Assembly: GCF_030408755.1 (NCBI RefSeq)
Contig: NZ_CP047209.1
Span: 1,798,001-1,862,000 of the forward strand
Origin: Corynebacterium felinum
GTDB lineage: Bacteria > Actinomycetota > Actinomycetes > Mycobacteriales > Mycobacteriaceae
Direction: 5' to 3'
Length of the DNA stretch: 64,000 nucleotides
Each line of letters opens with the position of its first letter. Within the stretch, counting starts at the first letter, position 1. Of the stretch, positions 9,312-19,271 are shown in pieces. The notes below the pieces were generated by a model. The model saw nothing but the letters and a program-made list of their open reading frames with translations, searched no databases and was not told the DNA's origin. A program made the position numbers and the translations under genes.

Positions 9312-10434
9312 CCAATTCGAAACCCCCGCCATCGAAACCACCCACTTCACACCCACCAACGCACTTATCAGCTTCGTCTTCTCCGGCAACATCGCCGCCC
9401 AAGACATCACCGGCGACACCGCCCACTCCACCACCGATAAAGCAGTATTCGAAGGACTCAAACACTCCCCCAACGCACACACCTACATACTCGTCGCCGT
9501 CGAAGCCACCCCAGAGCTCATCCTCGACAACTACCACACCTCCGAACTCGGCTACCCCATCATCGCAGCCCACTGCGAATCACAACACCCACAACTGCCC
9601 GACGACGCCACCATACTCGGCTACATCGACTGCACCGCCCTCCAACAATCGCAAACCAGCGGCATCGACGTCGATGTGACCCTCGATGCAGAACTTCAAC
9701 CATTACCCGGCGAACCTTTAGATGCTCAAGCACACTCAGCAATCACCACCCTGATCAACGAAACCGCAACCCTATGCACCGCGCTAAAGCGCAGCATCAT
9801 CAGAGTCTGGCGGTTGAGCCCCCTGGTGTCCAACACACATCCCCAACCACTCGACGACATCTTCCACCACGCAGGCTACCAACTCCACCTCACCGAACAC
9901 CACGGCTACCTTCCCATCCCCGCCGAGACCACCAGCACACTGTGCGACGATTACCAGATCATCACCTTCAACGATCGCCAACCCCCACACGATCTACTCC
10001 AGGGCTACCTCGCACTGATCAACCAAGCAGAAACAGACATCCCCACCGGTGATCTCATAAGCGAACCTGCAGCGTGGACAGAGCAACGGCTTTGCGACGC
10101 CGTGAAGACGTCGATACGCAGAAAAAATCAACACATCACCTGCCTGCTCATGCACAACAACGAAGCCGTCGGATATTCCGAAGTCACCCGCATTTTCGGG
10201 AGCCAGCCCAATATCGCTGACCAAGGAACCACCCTGATTCGCCGCGACTACCGCGGAAAAGGACTCGGCGCACCACTGAAAAAAGCAGCTCTCATCGCCG
10301 CACAGCAACGCTGGAACGAACTCGACCGCGTCTACACTGACATTGCCGACACCAATGCCGGGATGCTACGGATCAACCAGCAACTCGGATTTGTCCCCAC
10401 CTCCACAATCTGCGCGTGGGAAAAACGCCTGTAA
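9298..10434 (+). CDS. Two-domain GNAT acetyltransferase
   Basis: Encodes 378 aa. The C-terminal half carries the GNAT acetyl-CoA motif A (YRGKGLGAPLKKAAL) and the following DTNAGMLRINQQLGFVP, so it should transfer an acetyl group from acetyl-CoA. The N-terminal half looks like a second, degenerate GNAT fold. The substrate is not predictable. The first ATG at 9298 lies inside the upstream terminator stem and has no Shine-Dalgarno sequence; transcripts starting close to it would be nearly leaderless. It is a single gene facing the membrane protein gene at 10562. Confidence 0.8.
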   Translation: MTVFFQFETPAIETTHFTPTNALISFVFSGNIAAQDITGDTAHSTTDKAVFEGLKHSPNAHTYILVAVEATPELILDNYHTSELGYPIIAAHCESQHPQLPDDATILGYIDCTALQQSQTSGIDVDVTLDAELQPLPGEPLDAQAHSAITTLINETATLCTALKRSIIRVWRLSPLVSNTHPQPLDDIFHHAGYQLHLTEHHGYLPIPAETTSTLCDDYQIITFNDRQPPHDLLQGYLALINQAETDIPTGDLISEPAAWTEQRLCDAVKTSIRRKNQHITCLLMHNNEAVGYSEVTRIFGSQPNIADQGTTLIRRDYRGKGLGAPLKKAALIAAQQRWNELDRVYTDIADTNAGMLRINQQLGFVPTSTICAWEKRL

Positions 10435-10561
10435 AAACGAAAACAACTCCCCACGACACGCAAACGCGGCCGATGCCACGACCTACGAAGTCTTGGGGAG
10501 ATACGAATCAAATCAGCACGAAACCCTGCGAGGTCCCGCGCCCTAGAGCGCAGGGGAAAAA

Positions 10562-11227
10562 CTACACCTGATTTTTCTTGTGCCGTGCCTGCGCCTGCTT
10601 GCGACGATCATCAACCAACAACGGATTCGTCTCAGCAGTATTGCGCTGCTGACTCACCAAGGCGGCACGCTGCGCGTACCCCACCTCATCAAGATTGTCA
10701 TGCGCTGCACGCAGCTGCGCCAACTCCTTTTGACGATCACTCCGACGCAAAATCATAAAGCTCAACGAAAAAACCGCCAGCACAATAGCAGCAACTTCTA
10801 ACACAAAACCCAAACCTAAACCTGGGCCGCCCAAAACCTCGTGATCCTGCAAACGCATCCACATACCCAGCAAGGATGCCATCAACGCCATCCCCATAAA
10901 CAACCACGCAGCATTGGCAAAAGCAGTACGCTTGGTCGCTAACGTCAAACCACCGAAAAGCGCCAAACCAACAGTGCCCAACATAACAAATGCTGTTTCC
11001 GCAATACCCGTGCGTAGACCCAAATCATTCGACTGCAAAGTCACGACCTGCCAGCCTGCAACCCCACCCCCGTGCGGCAAAAACAACCCGACAACAAACA
11101 TCAGCCACGCCACAGCAAACAACCAGCCGAACGTATGCAAAGTAATATGCCGCGATGCCTCACGTTCTGCACGCGCCAACTCGGACGCGCTCATCGCCGA
11201 TGCTTGATTGCTAGTAGGTTGAGACAT
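10562..11227 (-). CDS. Four-helix membrane protein next to miaB (Rv2732c type)
   Basis: Encodes 221 aa from the ATG at 11227, preceded by GAAAGAAG; a longer frame begins at 11269. Four hydrophobic segments lie at about residues 34-52, 77-98, 105-124 and 132-155, followed by a charged cytoplasmic tail rich in Lys, Arg and Gln. The HGGGVAGWQVV loop and the position downstream of miaB match the conserved actinobacterial transmembrane protein found beside miaB (Rv2732c in M. tuberculosis). Function unknown. Confidence 0.7.
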   Translation of the reverse strand: MSQPTSNQASAMSASELARAEREASRHITLHTFGWLFAVAWLMFVVGLFLPHGGGVAGWQVVTLQSNDLGLRTGIAETAFVMLGTVGLALFGGLTLATKRTAFANAAWLFMGMALMASLLGMWMRLQDHEVLGGPGLGLGFVLEVAAIVLAVFSLSFMILRRSDRQKELAQLRAAHDNLDEVGYAQRAALVSQQRNTAETNPLLVDDRRKQAQARHKKNQV

Positions 11228-11544
11228 TCGCTTCTTTCTCTTTCTCCCCTGAACCACAACAGACAACAAAGCTCAAAGGACGTTTCATTCAATAACTCTT
11301 CTCATCGTCTAGGCTTTACAAGTGCACGCGCCTAGGCACCCCAAGCCTAGCACCCCGCAAACCCGCAGCCATGTCCTCAACAAAGCACGCCACCACGAAA
11401 AACACGCACGCACCAGAAAAACTCAACAACCTGCTCCTTGATCAGCATGGTGCTGCGCTCGTGTGTTTTACTTTGCTCCACACAAAAGACCTCTAAAGGG
11501 AAAACTATTCCCTTCAAGAGACTTTCAGCGTTTATCGCGCTGGC
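11228..11544. other. Intergenic region between membrane protein gene and miaB
   Basis: No gene is seen. It holds the miaB terminator (11489-11522) and presumably the promoter of the membrane protein gene on the minus strand. Confidence 0.5.
11489..11522 (-). terminator. miaB terminator
   Basis: The arms CTCTAAAGGGAA and TTCCCTTCAAGAG form a hairpin with mismatches, followed on the minus strand by GGTCTTTTGTG. It lies 23 bp beyond the miaB stop codon. Confidence 0.55.
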
Positions 11545-13137
11545 TTAGCAGCCGCAGCCTCCATCAGAACACGAAGGCCCAGCAGATGCACTCGGGGTAG
11601 CCTGTGGCTTACCAATGGGCGGTAAACCTAAACCAACACCCACAGGCTGAGTAGTCGGCACCTTGCCAGCCGCACTCATATCGCCAGCCTTCGTGCGACG
11701 GTGCGACAACACACCCGAATCTGCAATCAAGAAGAACGGCTTGGCATCTGTAACCCGAACATGAACAATATCGCCCGCGCGAATTTCGCCATCAATAGCA
11801 CCTGACGTAGCTTCTTCCACCTTGAAGTGCACCAGACGACCATCACGGGCGCGACCAGTCATGCGCTGAGTCTGGTCATTCTTGCGTCCGCCTTCAGCCT
11901 GAACCAGCAACTCGACTTCTTGACCCACTATTTTCTGGTTTTCTTCCAAGCACACCCGGCCCTGAAGTTCAATGAGACGCTCGTAGCGTTCCTGCACCAC
12001 TTCCTTTGGGACCTGATTCTCATACTCGGCGGCAGGAGTCCCAGGACGCGGCGAATATTGAAAAGTGTATGCGGAAGTAAAACGCGCCTTTTCTACAACA
12101 TCGAGTGTCGCCTGGAAATCCTCTTCAGTTTCCCCAGGGAATCCCACAATAATGTCAGTGGTGATCGACGCGTGCGGAATCTTTGCCCGAACTTCTTCCA
12201 AGATGGCGAGGAATTTCCGGGAACGGTAGCTACGACGCATCTCCTTGAGCACCTTATCCGAACCAGACTGCAAGGGCATGTGCAGCTGTGGACAAATGTT
12301 CGGGGTCTCTGCCATCGCATCAATCACATCTGAAGTGAACTCAGCAGGATGCGGAGAGGTAAAGCGCACGCGCTCCAATCCTTCAATCTCACCACAGGCG
12401 CGCAGCAGCTTGGAGAAAGCTGAACGGTCGCGCTCGATGGTGGGGTCAGCAAAATTCACGCCATAGGCATTCACGTTCTGCCCTAGCAGGGTTACTTCGC
12501 TCACGCCTTGATCCACTAACGCCTGCACCTCGGCCAAAATATCACCCGGGCGGCGGTCTACTTCCTTACCTCGCAAGGAAGGAACAATACAGAAAGTACA
12601 GGTATTGTTACAGCCCACCGATACCGACACCCAGCCAGCATAGGCGGATTCACGTTTGGCAGGCAGTACAGAGGGGAACTGTTCGAGCGAATCTACAATT
12701 TCCACCTGAGCTTTGCGGTTATGCTGCGCTCGATCCAAAAGTGCTGGCAGCGAACCAATATTGTGGGTACCAAAAACTACATCAACCCACGGCGCCTTTT
12801 TCACCACTGCGTCTTTATCTTTTTGTGCCAAGCAACCGCCCACAGCAATCTGCATACCTGGGCGACTTTCCTTCACATGACGCAAGTTGCCGAGCGTGCC
12901 GTAGAGACGCATGTCGGCATTTTCGCGCACCGCACAGGTATTGAACACAATAAGATCAGGCTCCCCGCCCTCAGATACGGGACGGTAGCCCGCATCTTCG
13001 AGCAGACCGGAGAGCCGTTCCGAGTCGTGCACGTTCATCTGGCAGCCGAAAGTACGGACTTCGTACGTGCGTCCGTGTGCTTCCGTGTTCGATGCGTGAC
13101 GGGGTTTCTCTGTGAATTCAAAAGTGGGTGCTGACAC
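11545..13137 (-). CDS. miaB: tRNA-2-methylthio-N6-dimethylallyladenosine synthase MiaB
   Basis: Radical-SAM methylthiotransferase acting on i6A37 of tRNA, the step after MiaA. Domains in order: UPF0004 with [15 protein letters not shown] and GGCLAQ supplying the three Cys of the auxiliary cluster; the radical SAM core with [17 protein letters not shown]; and a TRAM domain near the C-terminus. The C-terminus is an extension ending in Cys/Gly (CSDGGCGC). I chose the GTG at 13137 (530 aa); the frame stays open to 13254 but the extra residues do not look conserved and no start has a strong ribosome binding site. It is transcribed away from gluA. Confidence 0.9.
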   Translation of the reverse strand: MSAPTFEFTEKPRHASNTEAHGRTYEVRTFGCQMNVHDSERLSGLLEDAGYRPVSEGGEPDLIVFNTCAVRENADMRLYGTLGNLRHVKESRPGMQIAVGGCLAQKDKDAVVKKAPWVDVVFGTHNIGSLPALLDRAQHNRKAQVEIVDSLEQFPSVLPAKRESAYAGWVSVSVGCNNTCTFCIVPSLRGKEVDRRPGDILAEVQALVDQGVSEVTLLGQNVNAYGVNFADPTIERDRSAFSKLLRACGEIEGLERVRFTSPHPAEFTSDVIDAMAETPNICPQLHMPLQSGSDKVLKEMRRSYRSRKFLAILEEVRAKIPHASITTDIIVGFPGETEEDFQATLDVVEKARFTSAYTFQYSPRPGTPAAEYENQVPKEVVQERYERLIELQGRVCLEENQKIVGQEVELLVQAEGGRKNDQTQRMTGRARDGRLVHFKVEEATSGAIDGEIRAGDIVHVRVTDAKPFFLIADSGVLSHRRTKAGDMSAAGKVPTTQPVGVGLGLPPIGKPQATPSASAGPSCSDGGCGC

Positions 13138-13478
13138 GAGGTGTGATTCTAGTATCCCTGACTTGGTTTTCCCAACTAGTTGCCATTGTTGATGCGCTTC
13201 ATGAATCTGCGATCCGCGTTGCTTTCCTACCTTAGCAATGTGGCTGAGGGACAATTCTCACCCAGCGTTGCCTCGAACGATGTATACAAGAAACACACCC
13301 CACTGCTCAATTGCGACATAGTGAATCGTGCGCATGTGGATTTTTGGGTGCTGAATCAGTTCATATTCGACACCCTTTACCCCCAAATTTACCCCCAATT
13401 TTTGAGAAATTAGGCAGGTTGTTCAAAGTTTTACACCCATATCGGCACAAGTGATACAGATTTCACTAGTGTGGCACT
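13138..13478. promoter_or_regulatory. Divergent promoter region miaB / gluA
   Basis: 341 bp without a gene lie between the divergent miaB and gluA. The sequence is AT-rich near gluA (repeated CCCCAAATTTACCCCCAATTT at 13381-13401 region) and must hold promoters in both directions, but no operator can be named with confidence. Confidence 0.4.
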
Positions 13479-14285
13479 ATGACACAGAACACAGGCAAGG
13501 ATCTGCGTGCGTTCGACTCCGATCGCGACGCCACACATGCACCCACGAAACCCTCAATGATTTCAATGCGCAATGTGAACAAGTTTTTCGGCGACTTCCA
13601 CGCATTAAAAGAGATCAACTTGGAAATACCCAAGGGCGAAGTGGTCATTGTTCTGGGGCCCTCAGGGTCCGGAAAGTCGACATTATGCCGCACGATTAAT
13701 CGCTTAGAAACCATCGAAGAAGGGGAGATTTTTATTGATGGTGTGCGCCTGCCCGAAGAAGGCAAGGCATTAGCGCAGTTGCGCAGCGATGTGGGCATGG
13801 TTTTCCAGTCATTTAATCTGTTCCCCCATATGACGATCCAAGACAACGTGATGCTTGGCCCCACAAAGGTTCGCAAGATGGCGAAATCTGACGCACAACA
13901 GCTCGCTTTGTCGTTACTCAAGCGGGTCGGCATCGCGGATCAGGCGCAAAAATATCCTGCTCAGCTTTCAGGCGGTCAGCAGCAGCGTGTCGCCATTGCG
14001 CGGGCATTAGCGATGAAACCGAAAGTGATGCTTTTCGACGAGCCTACCTCCGCTCTCGACCCCGAAATGGTTAACGAGGTGCTCGACGTCATGGCGGATC
14101 TTGCCCGTGAAGGTATGACCATGGTGTGTGTCTCTCACGAGATGGGTTTCGCCCGTAAGGCCGCTGACCGCGTGTTGTTCATGGCTGACGGAGCCATCGT
14201 CGAGGATACAGATCCCGATACGTTCTTCTCCGCGCCTCGCACAGACCGTGCGAAAGACTTTCTCAGCAAAATCTTGTCGCACTAA
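13479..14285 (+). CDS. gluA: Glutamate ABC transporter ATP-binding protein GluA
   Basis: ATPase of the GluABCD glutamate uptake system. It shows Walker A GPSGSGKST, the Q-loop FQSFNLFPHM, signature LSGGQQQRVAIARAL, Walker B VMLFDEPTSALDPE and the H-loop VSHEMGF, and closely resembles C. glutamicum GluA as I remember it, including GDFHAL and CRTINRLETIEEG. The frame starts at ATG 13479 without a ribosome binding site. C. glutamicum GluA begins at the position of the internal ATG 13557, so the first 26 residues may be an extension or untranslated; a leaderless mRNA is possible. First gene of gluABCD, upstream of recX-recA as in C. glutamicum. Confidence 0.93.
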   Translation: MTQNTGKDLRAFDSDRDATHAPTKPSMISMRNVNKFFGDFHALKEINLEIPKGEVVIVLGPSGSGKSTLCRTINRLETIEEGEIFIDGVRLPEEGKALAQLRSDVGMVFQSFNLFPHMTIQDNVMLGPTKVRKMAKSDAQQLALSLLKRVGIADQAQKYPAQLSGGQQQRVAIARALAMKPKVMLFDEPTSALDPEMVNEVLDVMADLAREGMTMVCVSHEMGFARKAADRVLFMADGAIVEDTDPDTFFSAPRTDRAKDFLSKILSH

Positions 14286-14341
14286 GTCCTGTATCAGCAC
14301 AGTTTTTTCTTCCTTATTTCTCTCAAGTTAGGAGTCAGTTC

Positions 14342-15223
14342 ATGACTAAGAAAATCTCCCGCATCGTTACTGTTCCAGTACTCACTATTGTTGGCGCTTC
14401 AACCCTCGTAGCCTGTGGTGGGGATTCTGGCACCTCCAGCACTAATCTTCTCGGTGCCATTGAATCGGGCAAAGTGGTGCTGGGCACGAAATTTGACCAG
14501 CCAGGCCTTGGATTAAAGCAGGCTGATGGCACCATGGCGGGTGTGGATGTTGATGTTGCAACCTACGTGGTTAATCACATCGCCGATGCCAATGGATGGA
14601 CGCACCCTGAGGTTTCTTGGCGCGAAACTCCGTCGGCGCAACGCGAAACTCTTATTCAGAATCGCGAGGTGGACTTGATCGTTGCCACCTACTCGATCAA
14701 TAAGTCTCGTGCCGAGTCTGTGAACTTCGGTGGCCCCTACCTACTGACTCACCAAGCATTGTTGGTGCGCGCTGACGATAGTTCCATTAGTACTTTGGAA
14801 GATCTTGGCAAGGGCCGAATTTTGTGCTCTGTTACTGGTTCCACTCCTGCGCAGAAGGTGAAGGAGGCGCTGCCAAGTGTACAGCTGCAGGAATATGACA
14901 CCTACTCTTCCTGCGTGGAAGCGCTGCGTCAGGGCAATGTGGACGCATTGACCACGGACGCCACCATCCTTCATGGCTATTCCGCTCAGGATGAGGGCAA
15001 ATTCAAGGTGGTGGAGATGGAAAAGGACGGAAAGCCTTTTACCAATGAGTATTACGGCATTGGTGTTGCGAAAGATGATGCTCAGGGCACTGAAGCTGTG
15101 AACGCCGCACTCAAGGAGATGTTCTCTTCAGGGGAGTTCGAGAAGATTATTGAGAAAAATCTTGGCAAGAATGCAGCGGGCGTAACTCCTACTACCCCTG
15201 GTGATCTGTCCTTCTTGAATTAG
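14342..15223 (+). CDS. gluB: Glutamate-binding lipoprotein GluB
   Basis: Solute-binding subunit, 293 aa. The N-terminal signal peptide ends in a lipobox (STLVAC, Cys at about residue 28), so the mature protein is anchored by lipid to the outer face of the membrane. The body is a type II periplasmic binding fold of the amino-acid family (pattern GVDVDVATYV and the SRAESVNFGGPYLLTHQALLV region). GGAG lies 8 nt before the ATG. A strong hairpin separates it from gluC. Confidence 0.92.
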   Translation: MTKKISRIVTVPVLTIVGASTLVACGGDSGTSSTNLLGAIESGKVVLGTKFDQPGLGLKQADGTMAGVDVDVATYVVNHIADANGWTHPEVSWRETPSAQRETLIQNREVDLIVATYSINKSRAESVNFGGPYLLTHQALLVRADDSSISTLEDLGKGRILCSVTGSTPAQKVKEALPSVQLQEYDTYSSCVEALRQGNVDALTTDATILHGYSAQDEGKFKVVEMEKDGKPFTNEYYGIGVAKDDAQGTEAVNAALKEMFSSGEFEKIIEKNLGKNAAGVTPTTPGDLSFLN

Positions 15224-15230
15224 TAGCCGC

Positions 15231-15254
15231 AGGTGGGGTTAATATACCCCACCT
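15231..15254 (+). terminator. Hairpin between gluB and gluC
   Basis: Arms AGGTGGGG and CCCCACCT are perfectly complementary around an 8-nt AT-rich loop. There is no long T run, so it is more likely an mRNA stabiliser or partial attenuator that keeps binding-protein output above permease output than a full terminator. Confidence 0.5.
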
Positions 15255-15293
15255 TGGTGCGCTTAGTCTTTCTCGTTCATCAGGAGCTATTTC

Positions 15294-15980
15294 ATGGATG
15301 CAATGTGGTCGCAACTCGGTCCGGCAATTCTTCCTGCTTTCTGGCTGACCATTAAACTTACGTTCTTTTCTGCGTGCGGTTCGCTCGTACTGGGCACTGT
15401 TTTGGTGGCGATGCGGGTATCGCCGGTAAAAATCATGCGTACACTCGCTACTTTTTACATCAATACGGTACGAAACACCCCTTTAACCTTGGTGGTCCTG
15501 TTTTGTTCCTTTGGTTTGTATCAAACCTTGGGATTGCAGTTGGCTAACAGAGCATCCGATACGTTTTTGGTGGACAACAACTTCCGCCTCGCCACCCTCG
15601 GTTTCATCTTGTATACCTCAGCGTTTGTGGCTGAATGTTTGCGCTCAGGCATTAACACTGTGGGCTTTGGCCAGGCCGAGGCTGCACGTTCTCTTGGTTT
15701 AACGTTTGGTCAGACTTTTCGCACCATTGTTTTCCCGCAGGCCTTGCGTGCGGCAATTGTGCCACTGGGCAATACGTTGATCGCATTGACGAAAAACACC
15801 ACAGTGGCGTCGGTTATTGGTGTGGCTGAAGCGTCGTTGCTGATGAAGGAAGTAATTGAGAATCATGCCAGCCAGTTGTGGATCATTTTCGGTTTCTTCG
15901 CTGTTGGCTTCATGTTGTTGACTCTCCCGATGGGATTGGCTTTGGATAAGCTTTCGCAGCGATTGGCGGTGAAGAAGTAA
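15294..15980 (+). CDS. gluC: Glutamate ABC transporter permease GluC
   Basis: Membrane subunit of 228 aa with about five hydrophobic segments and the permease EAA-type loop ([19 protein letters not shown]) that contacts GluA. AGGAG precedes the ATG at 15294. The stop codon overlaps the gluD ATG by one base (TAATG), which couples translation of the two permeases. Confidence 0.92.
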   Translation: MDAMWSQLGPAILPAFWLTIKLTFFSACGSLVLGTVLVAMRVSPVKIMRTLATFYINTVRNTPLTLVVLFCSFGLYQTLGLQLANRASDTFLVDNNFRLATLGFILYTSAFVAECLRSGINTVGFGQAEAARSLGLTFGQTFRTIVFPQALRAAIVPLGNTLIALTKNTTVASVIGVAEASLLMKEVIENHASQLWIIFGFFAVGFMLLTLPMGLALDKLSQRLAVKK

Positions 15981-16918
15981 TGAGTACTCGTGCAACGGTT
16001 TTGTATGACGCGCCGGGTCCGCGTGGCCGGATGCGCAATGCTGTGTTCACGGCGTTGACTGTTATCGCCACGGTCGTGGTCTGTGGCTGGATTGGCTACA
16101 TTTTGCACACGAAAGGCCAGCTCACTGGTGAGAAGTGGCTGCCGTTTCTCAACAGCAATACGTGGACGACCTATTTGTTGCCTGGTTTGATGGGTACGTT
16201 GCAGTCGGCATTTGCTTCAGTTTTACTTGCTATTGTGCTGGGCGTATTTTTGGGGCTTGGCCGTCTAGCCCAATCGGCACTCATTCGGTGGCTGTGCGGA
16301 ATTATTGTTGAGTTTTTCCGCGCGATTCCTGTGCTTTTGTTGATTGTTTTCAGCTACCAAGTGTTTGCTGTCAATAATCTTGTGCCACCGTCCAAGCTTT
16401 CTTTCGCTGCCGTTGTTTTTTCTCTCACCATGTATAACGGTTCGGTGATCGCGGAGATTCTGCGCTCGGGTATTAAGAATCTTCCTCGCGGACAGTTTGA
16501 GGCTGCCGCAGCTTTAGGTTTGAGCCACCGGCAAACAATGTGGCGGGTGTTGCTTCCGCAGGCTGTTGCCGCAATGCTGCCAGCTTTGATTGCACAGGCT
16601 GTTATTGCGTTGAAGGATTCAGCGCTTGGCTACCAGATTGGTTTTGTCGAGGTTGTGCGCCAAGGTATTCAGTCGTCGTCGATGAATAGGAATTATCTCC
16701 CGTCGCTGATCGTGGTCGCTATCATCATGATCGCCATCAATTATGCGTTGACACTGTTGGCTGAACGTGTCGAACGCCAACTACGCGCAGGGCGTGCCCG
16801 CCGAAATATCTTTGCCCGGGTTCCTCATATGCCTGAACAAGGCATTGAGACTAAGGACAATGTGATGGTTGACTGGCACGCCCCTGGGCACAAGGAAATC
16901 AGAAATCCTGCCGAATAA
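15980..16918 (+). CDS. gluD: Glutamate ABC transporter permease GluD
   Basis: Second permease, 312 aa, with about six hydrophobic segments, an N-terminal extension, and the EAA-type loop [20 protein letters not shown]. The C-terminal about 45 residues are a soluble tail. Last gene of the operon; it ends 11 bp from the recX stop codon, with which it converges, without a visible terminator in between. Confidence 0.92.
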   Translation: MSTRATVLYDAPGPRGRMRNAVFTALTVIATVVVCGWIGYILHTKGQLTGEKWLPFLNSNTWTTYLLPGLMGTLQSAFASVLLAIVLGVFLGLGRLAQSALIRWLCGIIVEFFRAIPVLLLIVFSYQVFAVNNLVPPSKLSFAAVVFSLTMYNGSVIAEILRSGIKNLPRGQFEAAAALGLSHRQTMWRVLLPQAVAAMLPALIAQAVIALKDSALGYQIGFVEVVRQGIQSSSMNRNYLPSLIVVAIIMIAINYALTLLAERVERQLRAGRARRNIFARVPHMPEQGIETKDNVMVDWHAPGHKEIRNPAE

Positions 16919-16929
16919 TAGCCTGACGG

Positions 16930-17532
16930 TTAGGTTTCTAACTCGCTGACACGCGTTTCTAATGCTTCTTTAGCAATAGAAAAGCTCAGGCCTTCGTTAA
17001 AACCACGCCGTGCTAGTACCCCAACTATTCGCCGTAGGTACTTTTGTTGTTCGTGAAAATCGACGGGAGGTTTCTTGATTTCACGCGCTTTCTTCATGGC
17101 CAACTGGGTTGCAACGTTATGCTCGTCATTGCTATCAATCTGATCTAAAGCTTCCGCGCGAATATGCGCGGAAATGCCTTTGTCTTTCAGTTCAATATCT
17201 AAAGCCTTACGTGACTTTCCACGACGCTCATGGCGTTGCCGCACCCATTCTTGCGCGAAGGCCCTATCGTCGAGTAATTTCGCCGCTTCGAAATCATCAA
17301 GCACTGCTTCGACAATGTCGGACTCAAAATCGAGGCTCAGCAAACGTTGGCGCAATTCATGTCGCGATCGTGCACGCTGATCCAAAAGCAGCAGGGCACG
17401 ACGTCGAACGTGTTGCTTTGCTTCATCTTCGGCGTGATTAAAAAGATCACTGCCGTGCTGCTGATAGTGCTCAAGCGCCTGTTCCAGACGCGCGAGCTTC
17501 TCAGCCTGGGAATTACGTGGTGAATTCGACAG
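16930..17532 (-). CDS. recX: Regulatory protein RecX, start codon unusual
   Basis: RecX modulates RecA filament formation. The core of three-helix repeats is recognisable: RALLLLDQRARSRHELRQRL, then DRAFAQEWVRQRHERRGKS. No ATG, GTG or TTG occurs in frame between the stop at 17550 and TTG 17385, although the residues encoded upstream of 17385 (KQHVRRRALLLL) belong to the family. I propose the CTG at 17532, which has GAGG about 9 nt upstream within the recA stop region and gives 200 aa, a normal RecX length. The shorter form from TTG 17385 has 151 aa. It follows recA directly, so the two are cotranscribed. Confidence 0.8.
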   Translation of the reverse strand: MSNSPRNSQAEKLARLEQALEHYQQHGSDLFNHAEDEAKQHVRRRALLLLDQRARSRHELRQRLLSLDFESDIVEAVLDDFEAAKLLDDRAFAQEWVRQRHERRGKSRKALDIELKDKGISAHIRAEALDQIDSNDEHNVATQLAMKKAREIKKPPVDFHEQQKYLRRIVGVLARRGFNEGLSFSIAKEALETRVSELET

Positions 17533-17534
17533 GA

Positions 17535-18644
17535 CTACACCTCGTCGTCATCGAAGTCCACGTTTGGCACCATATCGACTGGTTCATCGCTAAGCTCATC
17601 AGCCTGACCAGCATACTCACCAATGCCCAGCTTCTGAAGGATCTTCTGCTCAATCTCATCAGCCAGCTCAGGAGTGTTCTTCAAGTGCAAGCGAACCTTT
17701 TCTTTACCCTGACCCAGCTGATCACCTTCATAGGTAAACCAGGAACCAGACTTCTTGATAATCCCATTATCAACACCCATATCAATCAGGGAAGATTCAC
17801 GCGAAATTCCCTCACCATAGATAATGTCGAATTCAGCAATTTTGAACGGTGGCGAAACCTTATTCTTCACAACCTTCAGCTTGGTGCGGTTACCAATGGC
17901 ATCCTGGCCGTCCTTGAGCGTTTGAATACGGCGAACATCGCAACGCACCGAAGCGTAGAACTTCAACGCCTTACCACCGGTGGTGGTTTCTGGGGAACCG
18001 AACATCACACCGATCTTTTCACGCAACTGGTTAATAAAGATCGCGGTGGTACCAGAGTTGTACAGCGCACCTGTCATCTTACGCAGCGCCTGCGACATCA
18101 AACGCGCCTGCAAACCCACATGCGAATCGCCCATTTCGCCTTCAATTTCAGCCTTAGGAGTCAAGGCAGCAACCGAGTCAATCACAATGATGTCGATCGC
18201 ACCGGAGCGCACCAACATATCGGCGATTTCCAGCGCCTGCTCACCATGATCCGGCTGTGAGACCAGCAGTGCATCAGTATCAACACCCAACTTACGGGCA
18301 TATTCTGGGTCCAATGCGTGCTCAGCATCGATAAACGCCGCGATGCCACCATTGCGCTGTGCCTGCGCAATCGCGTGCAAAGCAACAGTAGTTTTGCCCG
18401 AAGACTCAGGGCCATAAATCTCAACGATACGACCCCGCGGGAAACCACCAATACCCAAAGCAACATCGATAGCAGTATTACCAGAAGAAATAACCTGGAT
18501 TGGGGGACGATTCTCATCGCCCAAGCGCATCACAGCGCCCTTACCAAAGTCTTTTTCAATCAGTGCCAGCGCCGCATCCAACGCCTTTTGGCGATCGTTT
18601 CCTGCCGCTGCGGCCGAAGTTTTCGTACTCTTCTTAGCTGCCAT
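17535..18644 (-). CDS. recA: Recombinase RecA
   Basis: 369 aa. DNA strand exchange and LexA autocleavage co-protease. Walker [10 protein letters not shown], the [14 protein letters not shown] segment, DSVAAL Walker B region and the loop [33 protein letters not shown] (visible in parts) identify it without doubt. No intein is present. GAAGGA precedes the ATG at 18644. The C-terminus is acidic (DFDDDEV) as usual. An SOS-box-like site lies about 180 bp upstream. recX follows at once. Confidence 0.97.
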   Translation of the reverse strand: MAAKKSTKTSAAAAGNDRQKALDAALALIEKDFGKGAVMRLGDENRPPIQVISSGNTAIDVALGIGGFPRGRIVEIYGPESSGKTTVALHAIAQAQRNGGIAAFIDAEHALDPEYARKLGVDTDALLVSQPDHGEQALEIADMLVRSGAIDIIVIDSVAALTPKAEIEGEMGDSHVGLQARLMSQALRKMTGALYNSGTTAIFINQLREKIGVMFGSPETTTGGKALKFYASVRCDVRRIQTLKDGQDAIGNRTKLKVVKNKVSPPFKIAEFDIIYGEGISRESSLIDMGVDNGIIKKSGSWFTYEGDQLGQGKEKVRLHLKNTPELADEIEQKILQKLGIGEYAGQADELSDEPVDMVPNVDFDDDEV

Positions 18645-18824
18645 GGTATTAATGTCCTTCTTCTTTGAATGTCCCAGCAGATTATATCTTTAAATCGCAA
18701 GAAAACCACGACGTTAAAAACGACCGCTGCTTTCTTCACCCACTTCCCACCGCAGTGTGCGAAGTGGTGTCTTGATTGACACCCTTGAGAATAAAGGGTG
18801 AGCCTAACACAGCACATACTATAC

Positions 18825-18840
18825 ACGCACAATTGTTCGA
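18825..18840 (-). promoter_or_regulatory. SOS box (LexA site) upstream of recA
   Basis: On the minus strand the sequence is TCGAACAATTGTGCGT. Compared with the corynebacterial LexA motif TCGAA(C/A)ANNTGTTCGA it agrees at all but two of the defined positions. A poorer second match lies at 18853-18868 on the plus strand. Position 180 bp ahead of recA and the known SOS control of recA support it. Confidence 0.6.
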
Positions 18841-18902
18841 TTCACGAGTTTTTCGAACAGATTTCAGAAAACCCCAGCGCACAAACAATATTCTGGCGTG
18901 TA

Positions 18903-19118
18903 CTAGATGTCTTTTCCGAGCCGACGTTCCACCGGTATTCGAAAATCATCACACAGCGCCTGCCACACCACTCGTGGACTAATCCCCCGCTCAATCAACT
19001 CTTCAGCCGTCCCGCCCAATTCGGCGATCACGTGTGAATGGAGTACCCATCCTCCTTGAGAATCGCCAAATTCATCGTTAATCAGTCGGTGAAACTCTGT
19101 CAGTCGCATGGGTGCCAT
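18903..19118 (-). CDS. DUF3046 small protein
   Basis: 71 aa. The stretch MRLTEFHRLINDEFGDSQG and the ending RIPVERRLGKDI are characteristic of DUF3046, a small soluble protein found upstream of recA in actinobacteria (Rv2738c in M. tuberculosis). I used the ATG at 19118, which has AGG 6 nt upstream; the ATG at 19109, where most family members begin, is an alternative. Function unknown. It is in the same direction as recA with a 258-bp gap that holds the recA SOS site. Confidence 0.85.
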   Translation of the reverse strand: MAPMRLTEFHRLINDEFGDSQGGWVLHSHVIAELGGTAEELIERGISPRVVWQALCDDFRIPVERRLGKDI

Positions 19119-19241
19119 TGTAACCTGTGAATACCAACCCCCACAGCGTTCTGTTGGTTGCACACACGCTACCCCCGCGCACAAGCGCAAGCTGACGCCA
19201 ACAAGGCACTGTGCTGGCCGACTACTTCCAAAGTTTTAATT

Positions 19242-19254
19242 TGAACAACGTTAA
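19242..19254 (+). promoter_or_regulatory. Probable BioQ operator upstream of bioY
   Basis: TGAACAACGTTAA fits the corynebacterial BioQ pattern TGAAC-N3-GTTAC apart from the last base. It lies 18 bp before the bioY start codon, where a bound TetR-type repressor would block the promoter. Confidence 0.55.
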
Positions 19255-19271
19255 GTTGTATTGTTCTCATT

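Noticed and set aside
17517..18260. Open frame of 247 codons on the plus strand opposite recA
   Set aside because: Antisense to recA, which is certain; no family resemblance and no start signals.
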